Assembly (NCBI RefSeq): GCF_021390155.1
Contig: NZ_CP089985.1
Location: forward strand, 686,001 to 750,000
Direction: 5' to 3'
Source: Pseudomonas sp. HN11
GTDB taxonomy: Bacteria > Pseudomonadota > Gammaproteobacteria > Pseudomonadales > Pseudomonadaceae
DNA: 64,000 nt
Shown in pieces: positions 20,353-29,455 of this stretch (positions are counted from its first letter, which is position 1; each line of letters starts with the position of its first letter). The notes under the pieces were generated by a model that was not told the origin of the DNA, did no database searches, and was given only the letters and a program-made list of their open reading frames with translations. Position numbers and translations under genes: made by a program.

Positions 20353-20910
20353 ATGTTTCGTTGTATCGCTACGCTTGCTGTTGTAGTGCTGCTGGGCGGT
20401 TGCCAGACCAGCCAGGTCAACCACGATTTTGACGCCAGCCGGGATTTCGGCGCCTACCGCAGTTGGGTCTGGAAAGACCCGGCCCTGCAATATCGCCCGG
20501 ATGACCCGCGCATCAGGAGCGACCTCACCGAACAACGCATCCGCCAAGCCGTGGGCGAACAACTCGACCAGCGCGGCCTGCGTCCAGCGGCACCGGGCAG
20601 CAGGGCTGACCTGAGCGTGCAGGCCTACCTGATCGTCGAGGACCGTCAGCAACAAGTCACCACCAACTACGGTGGCGCCTGGGGCGGACCGTGGAACGGC
20701 TATTGGGGCGCGCCGATGTATAATGAAACGCGCAACATCACCTACAAAGTCGCCACCCTCCAGATCGACCTGCTCGACGGCAAGGACGGCAAGTTGGTGT
20801 GGCGCGGCAGCGACGAACAGATGATGGCCAGCTCGCCCAACCCCCAGGACCGTGACAAAGCCATTCGCACCACCGTCACCCGCGTCCTCTCCAGCTACCC
20901 TCCGCACTAG
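20353..20910 (+). CDS. DUF4136 family lipoprotein, copy 2
   Basis: 185-residue lipoprotein with signal peptide ending in the lipobox LLGGC (about residue 17). Contains the DUF4136 core: [32 protein letters not shown], and a Gly/Trp-rich stretch (GGAWGGPWNGYWGAPMYNE) that replaces the Tyr/Gly stretch of copy 1. GGAG precedes ATG 20353. Probably co-transcribed with copy 1. A strong inverted repeat lies immediately downstream, before tadG. Confidence 0.85.
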   Translation: MFRCIATLAVVVLLGGCQTSQVNHDFDASRDFGAYRSWVWKDPALQYRPDDPRIRSDLTEQRIRQAVGEQLDQRGLRPAAPGSRADLSVQAYLIVEDRQQQVTTNYGGAWGGPWNGYWGAPMYNETRNITYKVATLQIDLLDGKDGKLVWRGSDEQMMASSPNPQDRDKAIRTTVTRVLSSYPPH

Positions 20911-20921
20911 AAAAAACACCC

Positions 20922-20946
20922 GCCAGTCGCCAATGTGGCGACTGGC
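20922..20946. terminator. Inverted repeat after the DUF4136 pair
   Basis: GCCAGTCGCC (20922-20931), loop AATGT, GGCGACTGGC (20937-20946): a perfect 10-bp stem. It follows the second DUF4136 gene by 12 bases. On the plus strand no T-run follows, but an A-run (20911-20916) precedes it, so it would be a classical intrinsic terminator only for minus-strand transcription. It probably separates the lipoprotein genes from tadG. Confidence 0.6.
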
Positions 20947-21014
20947 CAGCGCGCACCTGAAGCCTTGTCTACACTCCAACCCAACTACGGAGAGTAAGTG
21001 CTAAGGAGTGCCTG

Positions 21015-22964
21015 ATGTCTCCCCGACTTGGTTCCCGGCAGCGTGGTGCAATTGGCTTGATGGCGGCAGGCACCCTGGCGGTGGCCATGGTTTTTATGCT
21101 GCTGGCGGTGGACAGCGGCCGCCTGTACCTGGAAAAACGCAGGTTGCAGTCCATCGCCGACACCGCGGCGTTGGAGGCGGCCAGTCGTGGCGGCCTGTGC
21201 ACACCCACCACCACGGCCAGTGACTACGCCAAGGAAAACGCCGCACGCAACGGTTTCACCGTGGTCGCCGGCGACAACAGTCGGGGCCTGGCCGTGACCT
21301 GCGGCACCTTGCCTACCAATGCCAGCAACATCCGCGTGTTCGTCGCCGATGCGACCAAGAATGACGCCGTGCGCGTGGTTGCGTCGCGCAGTGTCATGAC
21401 CAGTCTCGCCAGCGGCATCTGGAATATGTTCAGCGGCGCGCCGGGCGCCACCCGGACGATCTTGAGTGCCACCGCCGTGGCCGCGACGGCGCCACCAGTG
21501 GCGCAACTGACGATTCGCAACAGCCTGGCATCCGTGAACTCGGGTAATTCTGCGCTATTGAACATGGTCATCGGCAATCTGTTGGGCGGCAGCCTGTCAC
21601 TGACGGCCGCGGGCTGGAATGGCTTGCTGACGACCAATGTGAATCTGCTCAATTATCTGGATCAATTGGCGATTGAATTGAATGTGAAAGCGGGGGACTA
21701 CGATGCGCTGCTGAGCACCGCTGTCTCTGCCAGCCAGTTGCTCGACGCCGCCGTGAAGATCCTGCAAAAAAACGGCGCGGTGGCCACGGCAGTCATCAAC
21801 GATCTGATTACAGTGAAAGCCATCGCTGCGAATACCCAGCTTCTGAAAGTTGGAGACTTGCTGAAAGTCGCCACCGGAACGCCGGCTGCCGCCTTGAACA
21901 CCAGCGTGCAATTGTTTCAGTTGTTGGAGACCGTGGCGCAGCTCTCCAGTAGCAAAAGTGCGGTCAGTGCGGCAGCCCAGGTGAATATTCCGCTGGTCGG
22001 TACCGTCTCGATCCAGACCAAAGTCATCGAGCCGCCGCAACTGTCGGCGATTGGCAATCCGGACAAGGCCAAGATGGGGCTTTTGAATAATCCGGCGACG
22101 GATCAGATCTTTGTACGTACGGCCCAGGTACGCACGTTGGTCACGATTGATGCGCCGATCATCAAGGTGGTTTCGGGCGTCACATCGATCCTCTCGGGGC
22201 TGGGGACGCCGGTGTCGAAGGTGGTCAGCGGTCTTTTAAACCTGAATATTCCGGCGGTCGTCGGCGGTGTCTTGTGCCTGGTGGCGTGCAATGTCACGGA
22301 TGTCGACATTAATAAAACCCTGTCCATTTATATCGAGGCGGCCAGTGCGCAAAGCTATGTCACGGACTACAACTGTGCCACGCCCGCCACCAAGTCGTTG
22401 ACGGTTAAAACCACCACGTCGTTGGCCACATTGGGCGTAGGTTCTGTGGACCCGGTTGCCGCATTTTCTTCATCGGCGCCCGCCACCGTGCAACCCCTCA
22501 GGCTGATCGACTTTGGCGAGCGTCATTGCGTTGTGCTCACGCTGATCTGCGGCCCGCGTACAGCCGGCGTAGGCGGGGGGTTGAATGTGAAGGCGTTGTC
22601 CAATGTGGCGGCGCAAACCAACTCGATGCTGTTTTTACCTGTGGCCGAAATGAACATGGCGCCGACCTATAAAAACGCGCCAGGCACCGCCAATATCCTT
22701 TATAGCCTGGGGGATACGTTGAACGGTCTGCAGGTAACCTACGTACCGCCAAGCGGCAGCACACCCAACCCGGCGAACGGCACCGTTACCAATGCACTGG
22801 CAACCATTGTCAGTTCGGTGGTGACCCTGGTGCAGAATGTCCTGGCGCCTATTCTCGATCCTATCGTCAACACTCTGTTGAAAGCCCTCGGCATCAGCCT
22901 GGGCAACGCCGAAGTCGGCGCCAACCTCAGTTGCCACATGGGCCGCGCCTACCTGGTGATCTAA
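21015..22964 (+). CDS. tadG: TadG-related Flp pilus assembly protein
   Basis: 649-residue protein with the N-terminal TadG/TadE-type hydrophobic segment (GAIGLMAAGTLAVAMVFMLL, about residues 11-30) followed by the conserved DSGRLYLEKRRLQSIADTAA. It is expected to be a minor pseudopilin-like or anchoring component of the Flp/Tad pilus. The remainder is rich in Ala, Val, Leu, Thr and Asn; I see no DXSXS metal site of a von Willebrand domain, which many TadG proteins have. AAGGAG lies 8 bases before ATG 21015. The gene ends convergently on pprA with a 4-base overlap. In PAO1 tadG lies, as I recall, on the other side of pprB, so local order differs. Confidence 0.82.
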   Translation: MSPRLGSRQRGAIGLMAAGTLAVAMVFMLLAVDSGRLYLEKRRLQSIADTAALEAASRGGLCTPTTTASDYAKENAARNGFTVVAGDNSRGLAVTCGTLPTNASNIRVFVADATKNDAVRVVASRSVMTSLASGIWNMFSGAPGATRTILSATAVAATAPPVAQLTIRNSLASVNSGNSALLNMVIGNLLGGSLSLTAAGWNGLLTTNVNLLNYLDQLAIELNVKAGDYDALLSTAVSASQLLDAAVKILQKNGAVATAVINDLITVKAIAANTQLLKVGDLLKVATGTPAAALNTSVQLFQLLETVAQLSSSKSAVSAAAQVNIPLVGTVSIQTKVIEPPQLSAIGNPDKAKMGLLNNPATDQIFVRTAQVRTLVTIDAPIIKVVSGVTSILSGLGTPVSKVVSGLLNLNIPAVVGGVLCLVACNVTDVDINKTLSIYIEAASAQSYVTDYNCATPATKSLTVKTTTSLATLGVGSVDPVAAFSSSAPATVQPLRLIDFGERHCVVLTLICGPRTAGVGGGLNVKALSNVAAQTNSMLFLPVAEMNMAPTYKNAPGTANILYSLGDTLNGLQVTYVPPSGSTPNPANGTVTNALATIVSSVVTLVQNVLAPILDPIVNTLLKALGISLGNAEVGANLSCHMGRAYLVI

Positions 22965-25678
22965 TTCACCGGCAACTCCACACAAAACCTCGCGCCGTGC
23001 TCCCCATTGGCGACGCTCAGGCGTCCGCCCATGTTTTCCACAATTCCGTAGCTCACCGACAACCCCAATCCCGTACCCACGCCAATCGGCTTGGTGGTAA
23101 AGAACGGCTCGAAAATCCGCTCCAGCAACCGTGGGTCAATGCCGCCTCCGTTATCCTCCACCCAGATGCGCACATGCCGGCTGTCATGCTCGCAATGCAC
23201 GGCGATCCACGGGCGGAACCCGGGATCCTTTTCCCGCTTGTTCGCCAGCGCATCACGGGCGTTGACCATCAAGTTGATCAGCACTTGCTCAAGCTGGTCG
23301 ACATGACCTTTGACTTGCACCTCGAAGTCCGCGGGGGTGATGCGTAGTTCCACACCCTTGCCGCGCAGGCCTTCGCCGAGCAGCGACAGAGTGCCTTCCA
23401 CTGCCTGAGACGGGTCGAAGGGTTGTTGCTCGATTTCCGAGCGGCGGCCGAACACGCGCATGTGGTCCACTACCCGTGCCGCGCGCTGCACCTGGGTGTC
23501 GATGCGCTGGAGCTTTTCGGTGAGGTAGTCGATCTGCGCATCGCCGTGGCTCAGACGCTTGAGCACATTGACGATGGCCATGCGCATCACGTTGAGCGGC
23601 TGGTTGATTTCATGGGCCAGGCCGGTGGCCATTTCGCCGAGGGTGGCCATTTTGGCGCTTTGGGTCAGTTGCTGCTGGGAGCGGCGCACTTCGGTGTTAT
23701 CGCGGCCCACCGCTTGCACTTCCACCAATGTGCCTTGTTCGTCGAATACGCCACGGTCCGACCACACCCACCAGGCGTGTTCGCGTCCGGGCAATTGCAG
23801 GCTGATTTCGGCGGTGCTGACCGGGAATTCCGGGGTCAACTGACCGATACGTTGCACAAAGGCCTGACGCTGTTCGTCCGACAGCCAACGCCCCAGATTC
23901 AGCCCCGGCAATTGCGCCGGCGGGCATTCCAGGTAGTTGGTCAGCGGTGTATTGCCGAAGGTCAGGGTCAGGTCCGGGCGGTAGCGACAGATCATCGCCG
24001 GGGAGTCTTCGACCAGGATGCGATAGCGTTCTTCGCTCTGTTTGATCTGCTCGGCAGCCAGCGTCGCCTCGGTGACGTCCAGCCACAGGCCAACAGCTTC
24101 CACTGGCAGGCCGAGGTCGTCGCGCAGCAGCTTGGCTTCGTCCAGCAGCCAATGGTAATTGCCCTGTTTATCGCGCAGGCGGTAGCGGCTGCGTACGCTA
24201 CCTTCGCGCAACAACTGGCGGCTGCGTTCGAAGTACAGTTCGCGGTCTTCGGGGTGGATCAGCGAGGCCAGGCTGTCGTGGTTGCAGTCGGCCAGAGACC
24301 AGCCCAGCAGTGGCAGGAGGCTGTCGCTGAAGAACGACGAGTGCAGGGCGCCGCTGGCATAACGTTGCACATAGATCACCGCCGGTGAGCTGGCGATCAG
24401 GTTTTCCAGGCGTGCATGGGCGGCGGCGGCTTGCAGTTGCTGGTTCTTGATGTCGCTGATGTCGAGCATGAAGCCGATCCAGCGCCGGTTATCACCCACG
24501 CCCAATACCTGGCCCTGGACGCGATACCAGAGAGGATTTTGCTCGGCGTCGGTACGCTGCAGGCGCACGCTGCTCAGTAGGGGTTTGCCCAGGGCCTGCA
24601 GGTCGTGGAGGCGGCTGTTGAGCGCCTGGCGATCGGCGGGGTGGACCAGTTCAAGCCATTGGTCCAGCGGCTGGCGGGGTGGACCGTCTTCCAGGCTGAG
24701 GCTGCGCAGCAACTGCGGGGCGAGCTGGATCTCCTGGGTGGCCGGCAACAGTTCCCACCAGCCGGTGCCGAGCAGGCTTTGCAAGGCCTCCATACGGTCG
24801 AGCTGTTGGTGGTAGCGCTGCTCGCGCAAGCGACTCAGCAATGGGGCGGCGAGGGCGGCTGTGAGGTTCAGCCAGTCGCGTTCGCTGGTGTGTTGCTGGC
24901 CGCTGTAGACGCCGCACAGCAACCAGGCGGCGACGCCCTGGCTGTCACGATAAGGCACCAGCAATCCATCGGCATTGCCAAAGATGCTGTGCAGGCGCGG
25001 GTTGTCGCTGCGTTCCTGGGCCAGGCTCACCGGCATGTTGCCATTGGCGCTGTCCAGGCTGTTGCCCAGGTGCTGACCGGTCTGCCACAACGCCGGGGCA
25101 TCGTGGGCGGCGTAGCTGTTGTAGACCCGCCAGCTTTGGTCTTCTTCATCAAGCAAGGCCATGGCCACGCAAGGGATTCGCCAGCGTTGGGCCAGGCTGC
25201 GCAGGTGCTCGTTGAACACCTCGGGCAGGCGGGTCAGGCTGCATACCCGTAACTGCTCGCTCATCTGGCAGGCCAGTTGATGGTTTTGCTCGCGGTGTTG
25301 GGTCAATTGCCTGCCGGCCAGCAAGTCGCTGACGTCCAGCAGGCGCAAGCTCCAGCCATCGTCCTCGGGTTCGACCCAGCCACGGGTGTGCAGGATCTGG
25401 CCCGCGGCGCCCTGGAAGTCGAGGTCCAGACTCTGGCGTTGCCAGTCGGCGGGGTTGCCTTCGATGCTCAAGGCGCTGCTGGCGCATAACAGTTCGCGCA
25501 GCAACGGGCGTGGTTCATGGGGTGCGAGCAGTGGGCGCAGGGTACCGCTGACGCCCAGCACGTGGCCCACAGCGTCCAGTTGCAGGTGCAGCCCTGGCGT
25601 GGGTGTGCCGGGCGCGTCGAGTGCGAGCGCGTTGCTGCGGCCGAGCAGACGCCCGAAGAGCTTGTCCCCCGACGTCAA
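22961..25678 (-). CDS. pprA: PAS/GAF sensor histidine kinase, PprA-like
   Basis: 905-residue sensor kinase with no clear membrane segment. A GAF-like region (about 140-285) is followed by two or more PAS domains with PAC segments (YRVQGQVLGVGDNRRWIGFM; RYRLRDKQGNYHWLLDEAKL; a third near 550-660). The kinase core has the H-box MATGLAHEINQPLNVMR near residue 683 and an HATPase domain with NLMVNARDAL, VEDNGGGID and GVGTGLGLSVS. In P. aeruginosa PprA phosphorylates PprB, activator of Flp pilus genes. The start is a TTG that overlaps the tadF stop (TTGA), implying coupling; no nearby ATG is better. Convergent with tadG. Confidence 0.85.
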   Translation of the reverse strand: MTSGDKLFGRLLGRSNALALDAPGTPTPGLHLQLDAVGHVLGVSGTLRPLLAPHEPRPLLRELLCASSALSIEGNPADWQRQSLDLDFQGAAGQILHTRGWVEPEDDGWSLRLLDVSDLLAGRQLTQHREQNHQLACQMSEQLRVCSLTRLPEVFNEHLRSLAQRWRIPCVAMALLDEEDQSWRVYNSYAAHDAPALWQTGQHLGNSLDSANGNMPVSLAQERSDNPRLHSIFGNADGLLVPYRDSQGVAAWLLCGVYSGQQHTSERDWLNLTAALAAPLLSRLREQRYHQQLDRMEALQSLLGTGWWELLPATQEIQLAPQLLRSLSLEDGPPRQPLDQWLELVHPADRQALNSRLHDLQALGKPLLSSVRLQRTDAEQNPLWYRVQGQVLGVGDNRRWIGFMLDISDIKNQQLQAAAAHARLENLIASSPAVIYVQRYASGALHSSFFSDSLLPLLGWSLADCNHDSLASLIHPEDRELYFERSRQLLREGSVRSRYRLRDKQGNYHWLLDEAKLLRDDLGLPVEAVGLWLDVTEATLAAEQIKQSEERYRILVEDSPAMICRYRPDLTLTFGNTPLTNYLECPPAQLPGLNLGRWLSDEQRQAFVQRIGQLTPEFPVSTAEISLQLPGREHAWWVWSDRGVFDEQGTLVEVQAVGRDNTEVRRSQQQLTQSAKMATLGEMATGLAHEINQPLNVMRMAIVNVLKRLSHGDAQIDYLTEKLQRIDTQVQRAARVVDHMRVFGRRSEIEQQPFDPSQAVEGTLSLLGEGLRGKGVELRITPADFEVQVKGHVDQLEQVLINLMVNARDALANKREKDPGFRPWIAVHCEHDSRHVRIWVEDNGGGIDPRLLERIFEPFFTTKPIGVGTGLGLSVSYGIVENMGGRLSVANGEHGARFCVELPVN

Positions 25679-26118
25679 AACTGCAGACTCGAACTGACCA
25701 GCAGGTTAGCCGGTAGATTCGGCACGGTACCGATGACCGGCAACACCAGCGTCGGGAATACCGAATTGAGGCGTCTGGTGGGGTATTTGATCGTGACGGT
25801 CAGCGTGGTGCCGGTGTAGGTGGCGGTGATTAAGTCGTCAGAAAACTGGAAGCTGGCCGGAATCCACTTCAACTGGTTTTTCACTGTTGTTTTGGCGACT
25901 GTGGTCACCTGCGCGGAGTAACCGGTGCCAGCCGCCACCGGGTCCACCGACATGGCCCGGCGCACGCCCTCCGCCGCCGCCTGGTTGAACGACTGCACCA
26001 TCAGCAGCGGCAGGCTATAGCTGATCAACCCATAGAACACCGCAAAAAAGATCCCGAAGACCAGGGCGAACTCAATCGCCGCTGCACCTTTTTGTTTTCT
26101 AGGGAGGCCTGTTTTCAT
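25675..26118 (-). CDS. tadF: TadF/TadE-like minor pseudopilin
   Basis: 147 residues with a prepilin-like leader: KQKGAAAIEFALVFGIFFAV near residues 8-27, i.e. a glycine followed by a hydrophobic helix with glutamate at +5, as in pseudopilins processed by the prepilin peptidase. The C-terminal part is beta-rich and ends SSSLQF. It corresponds to PA4294 by position between pprA and fppA. It is co-directional with and coupled to pprA, and divergent from fppA with 72 bases between the starts. Confidence 0.82.
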   Translation of the reverse strand: MKTGLPRKQKGAAAIEFALVFGIFFAVFYGLISYSLPLLMVQSFNQAAAEGVRRAMSVDPVAAGTGYSAQVTTVAKTTVKNQLKWIPASFQFSDDLITATYTGTTLTVTIKYPTRRLNSVFPTLVLPVIGTVPNLPANLLVSSSLQF

Positions 26119-26190
26119 GACTGCGTCTACCCTGACGGCTACTACTTGATATCAGCATAGAATCATTCAGCGAAAAGGGATGTTTTTTAC

Positions 26191-26640
26191 GTGATCCATA
26201 GCGTGGTGATTCTGATCTGGCTGGGGCTCTGTGCGTTGCAGGACATCCGTCAACGGCAAATCGCCAATGGCCTGACCCTGGGGGCGGCGCTGCTGGCATT
26301 GATCTACCTGCTATGGAGGGGCACGACCTGGCTCGGGGCGCCCGCTGGCGACGGGGGGTGGGCCTTTGCCGTGGCCTTGCTGTTGACCTTGCCGGGCTAT
26401 GCGCTGGGCCGATTTGGCGCAGGGGATGTGAAGTTGCTGGTCGCGCTGGCTTTGTCGAGTCATCTGGATGCTTTGTTGTGGTCGTTGATCGGTGCCGCAG
26501 CGTGTCAGGGCGCCTGGGTGCTTATCCATCAAAGGCTTAGCGCACACCGACAGGTATCGTCGCTGCGCGCGTCAACAAAGCAGCCTTTTGCCCCCTTTGT
26601 ATGGATAGGATTTACGCTCTACTGGTTTTGGATCCATTAG
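26191..26640 (+). CDS. fppA: Flp prepilin peptidase (A24 aspartic protease)
   Basis: 149-residue integral membrane aspartic protease that removes the leader of the Flp prepilin and pseudopilins. Both catalytic aspartates are visible: LQDIRQRQIANG (about residue 17) and the GXGD motif in GRFGAGDVKLL (about residue 79). It has only the peptidase half, without the N-methyltransferase domain of type IV pilus PilD, as usual for FppA/CpaA. Start GTG 26191 with AAAAGGGA ten bases upstream. Same strand as pprB. Confidence 0.9.
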   Translation: MIHSVVILIWLGLCALQDIRQRQIANGLTLGAALLALIYLLWRGTTWLGAPAGDGGWAFAVALLLTLPGYALGRFGAGDVKLLVALALSSHLDALLWSLIGAAACQGAWVLIHQRLSAHRQVSSLRASTKQPFAPFVWIGFTLYWFWIH

Positions 26641-26765
26641 TCGAACAAGGCCTCTATTGCTATGTACATAATCGGAAAGTGGTCTACGTTTATTGAGTAG
26701 ATGTGTAGGAAATTTCGTCAAAAAGGATAGGTCAATCTTTTGGCTTGCCAGGCATGGAGTAGCGC

Positions 26766-27554
26766 GTGAACAAGCTTACCTCGGCGGTGAAAGTGCTCGT
26801 GGTCGACGATCAACCGTTGATCGTGGAAGAGCTTTGCGAATTTCTTGAAACCAGTGGTTACCGCTGCGTGCCTTGTGAGTCCAGCCGACACGCCTTGCAG
26901 CGCTTCAGCGAAGACGCCGAGATCGGCCTGGTGTTGTGCGACCTGCACATGCCGGACATCGACGGCATCGAGCTGGTACAAGCCATGCAAAAGATGGCAG
27001 GCAAGGCGCGGGCATTCGAGGCGATCATGCTCACCGGACGGGCCGACAAGCAGGACGTGATCAAGGCCCTGCGCGCGGGGATCTCGGACTACTACCAGAA
27101 GCCGATCAACCTCGATGAGTTGCTCGAAGGCCTGCAGCGCCAGGAAGCGGCGCTGGAAGAGCGGCGCAAAGAGCTGCAACTGGGGCACCTGAACCAGAAG
27201 TTGCAATACCTTTCCGAATCCATCAATGACCTGTACCAGGACCTCGACAAAGTGCGTCGCAGCCCAGGTGCCACCTTGGCAGATGATGCCGACCTGCCCG
27301 GCGAAGAAGCCGGTCCGGTGGAAGTCCCGACCATCTTCAACCAGCTGTCGCCACGCCAATTGGACGTTGCGCGGCTGGTGGGCAAGGGCCAGACCAATTA
27401 CCAGATCGCCTGTGAGCTGGGGATCACCGAAAACACCGTCAAGCTGTACGTGTCCCAGGTGCTGCGCTTGACGCATATGCATAACCGTACCCAACTGGCA
27501 CTGGCCTTGTCGCCGACCAACTTGGCGATGCGCCAGCGGGTGACTGCCCATTGA
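26766..27554 (+). CDS. pprB: Response regulator with LuxR-type DNA-binding domain, PprB-like
   Basis: 262 residues. Receiver domain about 8-125 (acidic pair D14/D15, phospho-acceptor D59 in LVLCDLHMPDIDG, lysine in YYQKPINL), a coiled linker about 125-185 (EAALEERRKELQLGHLNQKL) and a LuxR-type helix-turn-helix (LSPRQLDVARLVGKGQTNYQ, then ITENTVKLYVSQVLR). In P. aeruginosa PprB activates flp-tad-rcp, bap and cupE genes. GTG 26766 has GGAG seven bases upstream. It ends 3 bases from the convergent DUF3613 gene. Confidence 0.9.
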   Translation: MNKLTSAVKVLVVDDQPLIVEELCEFLETSGYRCVPCESSRHALQRFSEDAEIGLVLCDLHMPDIDGIELVQAMQKMAGKARAFEAIMLTGRADKQDVIKALRAGISDYYQKPINLDELLEGLQRQEAALEERRKELQLGHLNQKLQYLSESINDLYQDLDKVRRSPGATLADDADLPGEEAGPVEVPTIFNQLSPRQLDVARLVGKGQTNYQIACELGITENTVKLYVSQVLRLTHMHNRTQLALALSPTNLAMRQRVTAH

Positions 27555-27557
27555 GCA

Positions 27558-27827
27558 TCATTGGCCCTTCCCGCCTTTAGACCCCCCGCCCGACTCCGAT
27601 TCAAAAAAATCCGGAATCGGATGTTTGTAACTGTCCAGCCAACGCTGCGAGGCCTGCTCCCGTTCTGCGGGCGTGGCCCTTTGCGGTGTCGGTGAAGCGG
27701 CCCGTCCGTTGATCTGCAAGGCCATCCAGTTTTCTGTTTCCGCCTGTTGCGGGGACGACGGACCAGGTTCGATGGCCATAACGCCCAGCGGTAACAGCGC
27801 CAGGCCGATCAGGTAGTGTGCTTTCAT
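27558..27827 (-). CDS. DUF3613 small exported protein of the Tad locus
   Basis: 89 residues with a signal peptide (MKAHYLIGLALLPLGVMAIEP). The conserved part is ETENWMALQINGRAASPTPQ followed by TPAEREQASQRWLDSYKHPIPDFF; the tail is Gly/Lys/Ser-rich. Matches the DUF3613 family found at the end of Pseudomonas tad operons (PA4298 position). Function unknown. It is the last gene of the operon, 10 bases after tadD. Confidence 0.82.
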   Translation of the reverse strand: MKAHYLIGLALLPLGVMAIEPGPSSPQQAETENWMALQINGRAASPTPQRATPAEREQASQRWLDSYKHPIPDFFESESGGGSKGGKGQ

Positions 27828-27837
27828 CGATCACTCC

Positions 27838-28548
27838 TTACTTGAGGCTCACCGGCAGGACATTTGGCCCCCCCGCGATTTTGCGCGCCGCTGTGCGGGC
27901 ACCCTTGAGTTTTTCCGCGCGGGCCTGGGCATCGGTGACTTGCTCGCGGCTCAGGCCCAACTGGCTGACGACCTTGGCCGCTTGCCCCCAGTCGTTCTGG
28001 TAGATCAACAACGTCACCAGGTTGACGGCGGCCAACGGGTCGCCCTGCTTGAGTTCGATGGCGGTCATGAATTCAAAGCGGGCGTCGTCCATGCGCAATT
28101 GGTTGAGGTAAACCACGCCCAAGTCATTGCGGATCTTTTCGTCCGTGGGCGCCAGTTGGGCCGCCCGTTGCAGGTGGGTCATGGCCAGGCCATTGTCGCC
28201 CTTGGCGGCCGCCAATTGCCCCAGGCCGTGCTCGCCTTCGGCGGTCATACAGGTGCCGAGCAAACTGCGGTACAGCGGTTCGGCTTCGCTGCGCCCGAGC
28301 AGGCGGTAAGTGCGGGCCTTGCGCTGGCGCACCTGGGGCAAGCCCTCGGGCAGGCTTTGCAGGTTGGCCAGGCTGGCGTGCAGCTTGCCTTCGTTGGCCA
28401 AATCATCGGACAGGTTGAGCGCCAGTTCCTGCTCCGAATTCGGCTTGGCGCAACTGCCTGGTGAGGTCAATGCTGCCCAGGATGATTGGCCATTGGTGGC
28501 GCAGCCGCCTAGCATCAACAAGGCCAAGCCGGCAATCAGTACTCTCAT
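27838..28548 (-). CDS. tadD: TadD tetratricopeptide lipoprotein of the Flp pilus
   Basis: 236 residues; signal peptide with lipobox (LALLMLGGC, lipid Cys near residue 16) and tetratricopeptide-like repeats, e.g. AEGEHGLGQLAAAKGDNGLA and NDLGVVYLNQLRMDDARFEF. TadD acts like a pilotin that supports secretin stability or assembly. Start ATG 28548 has GAGGAG eight bases upstream; open frame to 28578 adds ten unconserved residues. Ten bases after tadC. Confidence 0.88.
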   Translation of the reverse strand: MRVLIAGLALLMLGGCATNGQSSWAALTSPGSCAKPNSEQELALNLSDDLANEGKLHASLANLQSLPEGLPQVRQRKARTYRLLGRSEAEPLYRSLLGTCMTAEGEHGLGQLAAAKGDNGLAMTHLQRAAQLAPTDEKIRNDLGVVYLNQLRMDDARFEFMTAIELKQGDPLAAVNLVTLLIYQNDWGQAAKVVSQLGLSREQVTDAQARAEKLKGARTAARKIAGGPNVLPVSLK

Positions 28549-28558
28549 CAACATCTCC

Positions 28559-29455
28559 TCAAAAATGCGCCAACGCACGGGCGATGCCGATAAAGGCCGG
28601 GCCGCCGAGCACGATCAGTAACGCGGGGAACAGAAACACCATCATCACCACCGACATCTTTGCCGACATCTTTGAAATGTATTCCTGCAGGCGAGTCAGG
28701 CGTCGGTCGTCGAGCAGTTGCTTGAGCGCCAGCAAGGACTTCATCGCACCGCCGCCTTGCTGGATCAATTGTTGGAGGATGATGCAGGTGTCGGTGAACT
28801 CATCCACTTCCAGCATGCGCGCGGTCTTGCCCAGTTCTTCGCCCAGCTCCAACCCGGAGTCGACCCGCGCCAGGATCAGGCGCAATTCGTGGGTGAGGTG
28901 GGGGAGTAGGCGCTGTGCTTCGGTGCCCAATACGCGCAGCGACTGTTCAACCGCCATGCCCGACTCGAACAGGATGCGCAGCAGCGGAATGAAGGTAGAG
29001 ATTTCCTTGGCGATGGTCTGCTGACGATGTTTGGCAGCGGCGGCCAGCACCCGTTTGGGCAGCAGGTAGCCGATGCCCAGGCCAAACAGGGGAGCGATCC
29101 AGGCGGGGTCCATGCCAGGGAAAAAAATCGGCTGGCCGAGGAGGGACAAGCCTAAGAAAACGACGGGCAAGCCGATCTGAAAGGCTGCATACAGCGAGCG
29201 TTGGCTGGCCTTGCGCCAACCAATGCGGTTGAGCAGCGCCTGGGTCTCGTTGTCCAGGCTGACCGAGCGCTGAGCCAGGGCGCTCCCGCCGAGTTGACGC
29301 ATGAACGTGCCGAACCTGGCGTCGCCGGCCATGCGCCCTTGCAGGCGTTCAGCCACCCGACGCTCGCGGCGGCGATTTTCGAGCAACTGGCCGCCCACCA
29401 GGACCAAGGCGGCGAGCAACAACAAGGCACAGGCCAGCAGCGCCATCTCAGACAC
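28559..29455 (-). CDS. tadC: Flp pilus platform protein TadC
   Basis: 298-residue inner-membrane GspF-like platform protein. Hydrophobic segments occur at about 5-22, near residues 92-136 and at the C-terminus (SVVMMVFLFPALLIVLGGPA). The cytoplasmic helical domain contains FIPLLRILFESGMAVEQSLR, typical of T2SSF. With TadB it forms the membrane platform turned by the TadA ATPase. Its start overlaps tadB by 8 bases. Confidence 0.9.
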   Translation of the reverse strand: MSEMALLACALLLLAALVLVGGQLLENRRRERRVAERLQGRMAGDARFGTFMRQLGGSALAQRSVSLDNETQALLNRIGWRKASQRSLYAAFQIGLPVVFLGLSLLGQPIFFPGMDPAWIAPLFGLGIGYLLPKRVLAAAAKHRQQTIAKEISTFIPLLRILFESGMAVEQSLRVLGTEAQRLLPHLTHELRLILARVDSGLELGEELGKTARMLEVDEFTDTCIILQQLIQQGGGAMKSLLALKQLLDDRRLTRLQEYISKMSAKMSVVMMVFLFPALLIVLGGPAFIGIARALAHF

